Source: G965202915 sp965205955 (GTDB lineage Bacteria > Pseudomonadota > Gammaproteobacteria > Eutrophobiales > Eutrophobiaceae). From it: DNA of 64,000 bases. The notes under the pieces are model-generated. The model was given only the letters and a program-made list of their open reading frames with translations, was not told where the DNA came from and searched no databases. Positions 60,738 to 64,000 of this stretch are shown piece by piece; the stretch's first letter is position 1; every line of letters begins with the position of its first letter. Location of the stretch: assembly GCA_965205955.1 (NCBI GenBank), contig OZ242192.1:2170001-2234000 (forward strand), read 5' to 3'. Position numbers and translations under genes: made by a program.

Positions 60738-61078
60738 AAGACACCAAAATCACATTCGTGAAAAAGATCAAGGCCGATGGCGAGCCCTGCCGTAAATGCC
60801 TTGAGGTAGAACAGCGCTTGCAAAAGGACGGGCTCATGGAGCAAATCCACAATGTGGTGATCGCAGATGAACGCGATAGAAACAGTGCAGGCATGCAGTT
60901 GGCAAAAAAATACAAGGTAGAACGCGCGCCCTTTTTCGTGGTTGAAAACAGCAATGCCGAAACGCGCATTTATACGATCTATCTGCAATTTGCAAAAGAA
61001 ATATTTCATGCAGAAACCGATGAAAGCAATGAAGCAAAAGAGATACTGGAAGCAAACCCCGATCTGGACCTTATTTGA
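60734..61078 (+). CDS. Thioredoxin-like protein, full-length copy
   Basis: The 114-residue protein has CRKC (residues 19-22) after a short beta strand (KITFVKKI), then IHNVVIADERD, KYKVERAPFFVVEN with the cis-Pro-type APF motif, and an acidic C-terminus. This fits a small thioredoxin/glutaredoxin-like fold. Its 4-base overlap with the APS reductase gene suggests that it supplies electrons to that enzyme, which is known to need thioredoxin or glutaredoxin; that is inference. Copy 1 of this gene is internally deleted. Confidence 0.82.
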   Translation: MKDTKITFVKKIKADGEPCRKCLEVEQRLQKDGLMEQIHNVVIADERDRNSAGMQLAKKYKVERAPFFVVENSNAETRIYTIYLQFAKEIFHAETDESNEAKEILEANPDLDLI

Positions 61079-61239
61079 GACAGGGGAAATTGGCTTTGCG
61101 GGTCAAGTCAGACATATCTCTTAATAGATTTTTCCAGGTTGACCCAACATAACTGAAATGACATAATGCGTCCAAAAGAGTCCCATAATTCCAACAACTT
61201 CATCAAGGCTGCAATGTACTTCGTTCCAACTATGACTCA

Positions 61240-62229
61240 ATGAATGCTCCGACAAATCCTTATGGCGTATTGATTGGCTTATGCACGATTCTTCGTCAGC
61301 GGGGATCTCTATGCCGGGCGATTGAGAGTGTTTTAGAGTTGGTGGTGCCGAAGGGAGTCACTGTAGAGCTTGCCGTGGTTGATAATACAAAAACGGCGGC
61401 GGCCAAACAGCTCGTAACAGGATTTATCAATACGTCTCCACTGAATATCCATTATTGTCATGAGCCTGTGCCCAATATGGCTTTGGCAGGGAATCATGTA
61501 TTGGAATTAGCCTTGGAGCTTGATGTAACGGCGGCAATAAAACCGCAAGTTATTGCGTTTTTTGATGATGATGCCGCCCTGGATAAAAATTGGCTAAGGC
61601 ATTTCCATTCCTGCTACTGCCATCATAAAGAAAATACGGATGCCCCGCTGGTTCTAACCGGCCCGCAGCAGGAGATATTGCCTGATGAAAGCCCTATTTG
61701 GGTCAAAAAAACCGATTATTTCTTCCAGCCATGGACGTTCCCCACTAACACGCCGCGCCCTACGGCAGCGGGCCATAACGTATTTTTTGATATAGACCTG
61801 GTCAAACCGGGGAGCGCCTTGCGTTTCGATCCTAATCTTGGCATAACTGGAGGGCTCGACACACTGTTTTATATGCAGACAATACAAAAAGGGGCATTGA
61901 TTTTTTGGGTCGAAGAAGCTGTAGTAAGAGAATACGTAAGGGAAGAAAGAATAAATTTTAAGTGGGTAATAAAACGGTATTTCCGCTGCAGTTCAACACG
62001 CCCCTATATCGATAGAAAACTTTGGGGATGGCCAAAATCCCTGGCATTAGCTATCGGCAGAGGAGGAGTGTATCTGGGGCTGGGTCTGGTTTTACTGCTC
62101 CCTTTAGGGAGTCTGGCCTGCTTGTTGCCCTCCTTACGGCATCACACCCTGAAATCCTTGATCTATATCAGCTACGGCCTGGGTTCATTCGCCGGCATTT
62201 TCGGTATTCGTTATCGGGAGTATGCTTGA
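61240..62229 (+). CDS. Family 2 glycosyltransferase, diverged copy 2
   Basis: The 329-residue protein has the same fold as copy 1 with DDDA kept (FFDDDAALDKNW). Substitutions cluster: NMALAGNH replaces NISLARNH, so the conserved Arg is Gly, and GITGGLDTLFYMQ replaces GLAGGGDRLFFMQ. These lie at nucleotide-sugar and acceptor-site motifs of GT2 enzymes. The flanking genes in the block differ far less. The protein may have changed specificity or be losing activity. Confidence 0.88.
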   Translation: MNAPTNPYGVLIGLCTILRQRGSLCRAIESVLELVVPKGVTVELAVVDNTKTAAAKQLVTGFINTSPLNIHYCHEPVPNMALAGNHVLELALELDVTAAIKPQVIAFFDDDAALDKNWLRHFHSCYCHHKENTDAPLVLTGPQQEILPDESPIWVKKTDYFFQPWTFPTNTPRPTAAGHNVFFDIDLVKPGSALRFDPNLGITGGLDTLFYMQTIQKGALIFWVEEAVVREYVREERINFKWVIKRYFRCSSTRPYIDRKLWGWPKSLALAIGRGGVYLGLGLVLLLPLGSLACLLPSLRHHTLKSLIYISYGLGSFAGIFGIRYREYA

Positions 62230-62335
62230 TTTGCATTCCTTTAGCGAGGAGCAAATCTTCTTACCATGAAGCAAATGCCTGACTTTCCCTGTCGCCTTTC
62301 CTGATTTCACTGAGTAACATCCCTTACGAACCCTT

Positions 62336-63118
62336 ATGGATCTTTCCTATCCAATAGCGGGGTTCATTGTCGGGTTCATCATTGGGTTGACCGGGGTCGG
62401 CGGCGGATCATTGATGACCCCTATCCTGGTGCTCATCTTCGGCATTACACCCATTATCGCCGTTGGCACCGATCTGCTGTACGCTGCAATTACCAAATCA
62501 GGCGGGGCATTTGTACATCACTACCGCGGCAATATTCAATGGAAAATCGTCCTATTGCTTTCCACCGGAAGCATTCCTGCATCATTAATTTCCATTATCA
62601 TCCTAAAGCAGCTCGATTCAGCCAGTTTTGATTACGAAAAACTCATTGTCACCGTATTGAGTATCGCACTGATTCTGACTGCAATTTTCCTGCTGAGCAA
62701 AAATTATATCCTGGAAATCAGCAGGAATGAGCAATTCGCCGTTGTTAAATTGCTGCATCGAAAGTTGCTCAAGCCCATAACAATCTGTGCCGGCATATTG
62801 ATTGGAGTATTGGTTACCCTGTCATCCGTTGGCGCCGGCGTAATTGGCGGCGCCTTACTGTTTCTTCTATATCCCAGATTGCGTGCAATTACCGTCATCG
62901 GCACTGATTTAGCGCACGCTATTCCAATTACCGCCATTGCCGGCCTTGGGCATGCATATCTAGGCAATGTTGACTACTTGCTACTGGGATCCTTATTAAT
63001 AGGATCATTGCCCGGCATATTCCTGGGGAGTCATATCGGCGATAAATTGCCCGATAAAATCATTCGCCCCATACTTGCCAGCATATTGCTGATTATTGGA
63101 ACCTGTTTATTGATATAA
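62336..63118 (+). CDS. TauE/SafE-family membrane exporter
   Basis: The 260-residue polytopic protein has the two family repeats: GFIVGFIIGLTGVGGGSLMT with PILVLIFGI near the N-terminus, and GVLVTLSSVGAGVIGGALLF in the middle, each with a glycine-rich re-entrant motif. About eight hydrophobic segments are visible. The family exports sulfite, sulfoacetate or related anions. It lies just after the APS reductase-containing block, and sulfite is the APS reductase product, so sulfite export is a fair guess. Confidence 0.9.
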   Translation: MDLSYPIAGFIVGFIIGLTGVGGGSLMTPILVLIFGITPIIAVGTDLLYAAITKSGGAFVHHYRGNIQWKIVLLLSTGSIPASLISIIILKQLDSASFDYEKLIVTVLSIALILTAIFLLSKNYILEISRNEQFAVVKLLHRKLLKPITICAGILIGVLVTLSSVGAGVIGGALLFLLYPRLRAITVIGTDLAHAIPITAIAGLGHAYLGNVDYLLLGSLLIGSLPGIFLGSHIGDKLPDKIIRPILASILLIIGTCLLI

Positions 63119-63133
63119 AAGCCCATGAGAAAA

Positions 63134-63209
63134 TGGCGTCCCCAAGGGGAGTCGAACCCCTGTTGCCGCCGTGAAAGGGCAGTGTCCTAGGCCTCTAGAC
63201 GATGGGGAC
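63134..63209 (-). tRNA. tRNA-Glu(TTC)
   Basis: The minus strand gives acceptor GTCCCCA with TGGGGAC, D arm TCGTCTAGAGGCCTAGGACA, anticodon loop CTTTCAC with TTC, T arm AGGGGTTCGACTCCCCT, G and encoded CCA. Length is 76 nt. It lies next to tRNA-Ala and gltX. Confidence 0.96.
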
Positions 63210-63243
63210 AAATAACCTGATTATCGCTCACACAATTAAAAAT

Positions 63244-63319
<76 letters not shown>

Positions 63320-63464
63320 ATAATAGCGCATCAATCATAAATAAAAAATGACTCCACTGTACGCCGCCCCCCTGCGTCTGTCAAACATTTGTATGCATCC
63401 ATGCCACAGATGCCGGCAAAAACGCTATGGTTTCGCTACCGCGCATTTCCTCACGTATACAGTA

Positions 63465-64000
63465 TTATGTATTTTCAGGCTTGGCGGCAACGGTTCGCTT
63501 TTCTATATATTCCAATGCCTTATCCAATCTCCGCAAAACACGGTCCCGGCCGACCAAAAACAATGTATCATCAATGGATGGAGACACTCCGGAACCGGTA
63601 ACCGCAACCCGCAATGGTTGAGCGACCTTGCCCAGTTTCATCCCGCAGTTTTCAGCAGCGCTCTCAATGATCCGGCCTAGCGTATCCTTGCTCCATATAT
63701 CGAGCCCGCCAAACATCCTTCGCAAGTCTCTAAATATCTCCATCACGACAGGACGCAAATGTTTGTGTGCCGCAGATTCATCGAAATCATCAAAATCAGA
63801 ATAAAAACACAGACTTTGCCGAGCCATGTCCTGCAGCGTTTTTGTACGATGTTTCTGAACGGCGACAAGGTCTTCCAGTGCGGGGCCGTCATCAACTGCG
63901 ATACCCTCGGCTTCAAGTATTTTCTTTAACTCGGCGGCTAAATACGCATCCGGAGTTTCCCTGAGATAATGCTGATTGAGCCAGGTTAATTTCTCCGAAT
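63465..64000 (-). CDS. gltX: Glutamyl-tRNA synthetase, C-terminal part
   Basis: I translated the minus strand to the window edge. It reads KLTWLNQHYL, DAYLAAELKKIL, then DIWSKDTLGRIIESAAENCG, KLGKVAQPLRVAVTGSGVSP and IDDTLFLVGRDRVLRRLDKA, which is the anticodon-binding C-terminal domain of GltX. About 178 codons are visible; the catalytic HIGH/KMSKS part lies outside. It charges tRNA-Glu, whose gene is 0.3 kb away. The stop is TAA at 63465. Confidence 0.96.
   Translation of the reverse strand, partial: SEKLTWLNQHYLRETPDAYLAAELKKILEAEGIAVDDGPALEDLVAVQKHRTKTLQDMARQSLCFYSDFDDFDESAAHKHLRPVVMEIFRDLRRMFGGLDIWSKDTLGRIIESAAENCGMKLGKVAQPLRVAVTGSGVSPSIDDTLFLVGRDRVLRRLDKALEYIEKRTVAAKPENT

Larger units (their letters stand above)
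56966..62300. repeat. Large direct repeat, copy 2 (vWA-FHA module)
   Basis: Nearly identical to 48528-53740 in the same orientation. It is the longer copy because it keeps 111 bp in the thioredoxin-like gene and 27 bp in the vWA-FHA gene. Similarity fades after the glycosyltransferase stop, about 62300 here and 53740 in copy 1. Confidence 0.95.

Overview
The window reads as a chromosomal contig of an uncultivated or poorly studied gammaproteobacterium. Conserved gene orders are gammaproteobacterial: prfB-lysS, gmk-rpoZ-spoT-ridA-recG divergent from yicC/rph-rdgB, nit-tldD, rpfE-like-recJ, SPOR-coaX-birA, and gltX beside tRNA-Ala and tRNA-Glu. Every complete tRNA gene encodes its own CCA end. 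By eye the core genes have intermediate base composition, the giant surface-protein gene is GC-rich and the sulfotransferase gene is AT-rich. Species-level identity cannot be read from the window.

Layout. 1-3.7 kb: the end of an FMN-binding glutamate synthase-family gene, then hvfC, hvfB and hvfA. These form a DUF692-type RiPP locus whose precursor carries eight 15-residue repeats with 16 cysteines, of the kind modified to copper-binding oxazolone/thioamide pairs. 3.8-6.4 kb: lysS and prfB. 6.5-21.0 kb: a repeat-filled spacer with a good promoter, then a single gene of about 4,600 codons for a Calx-beta/SwmB/VCBS-type autotransporter with a C-terminal beta-barrel and three almost identical 675-bp units. 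21-25.8 kb: an IS481-type remnant, an OFA-family transporter, a small membrane protein, a CYTH protein and an AmpG-like permease, separated by dispersed GC-rich repeats. 25.9-33.9 kb: the recG-to-rdgB housekeeping block.

33.9-35.8 kb is an accessory pocket. It holds a candidate structured RNA on the minus strand ending in a strong terminator, a sulfotransferase with a run of 12 G inside its coding sequence (likely phase-variable), and a decayed acyl/acetyl-CoA synthetase end. The last two lie between inverted 73-bp copies of the 3' end of tldD. 35.7-44.7 kb: tldD, a Nit amidase, alaC, hom, thrC (with an unusual four-cysteine insert), an rpfE-like gene and recJ, then a second IS481 remnant in the opposite orientation. 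45-47 kb: a PP2C phosphatase fused through a membrane segment to a formylglycine-generating-enzyme-like domain, broken by a frameshift.

47-62.3 kb is dominated by a large direct duplication. A block running from the end of ubiA through tRNA-Thr, a vWA-FHA membrane protein, a cytosolic FHA protein, an APS reductase, a thioredoxin-like protein and a family 2 glycosyltransferase occurs twice. Copy 1 has lost SPOR-coaX-birA and 111 bp of the thioredoxin gene. Copy 2 has lost conserved residues in the glycosyltransferase and the ATG of the reductase gene. The junction holds scrambled fragments of ilvA, ispD and ubiA. 62.3-64 kb: a TauE-type exporter, tRNA-Glu, tRNA-Ala and the 3' part of gltX.

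The FHA, vWA and PP2C proteins could form a phospho-signalling set at the inner membrane; no kinase lies in the window. APS reductase and TauE point to sulfate assimilation and sulfite or organosulfonate handling, and the sulfotransferase would consume the same activated-sulfate pool. No CRISPR array, prophage or intact insertion sequence was seen.
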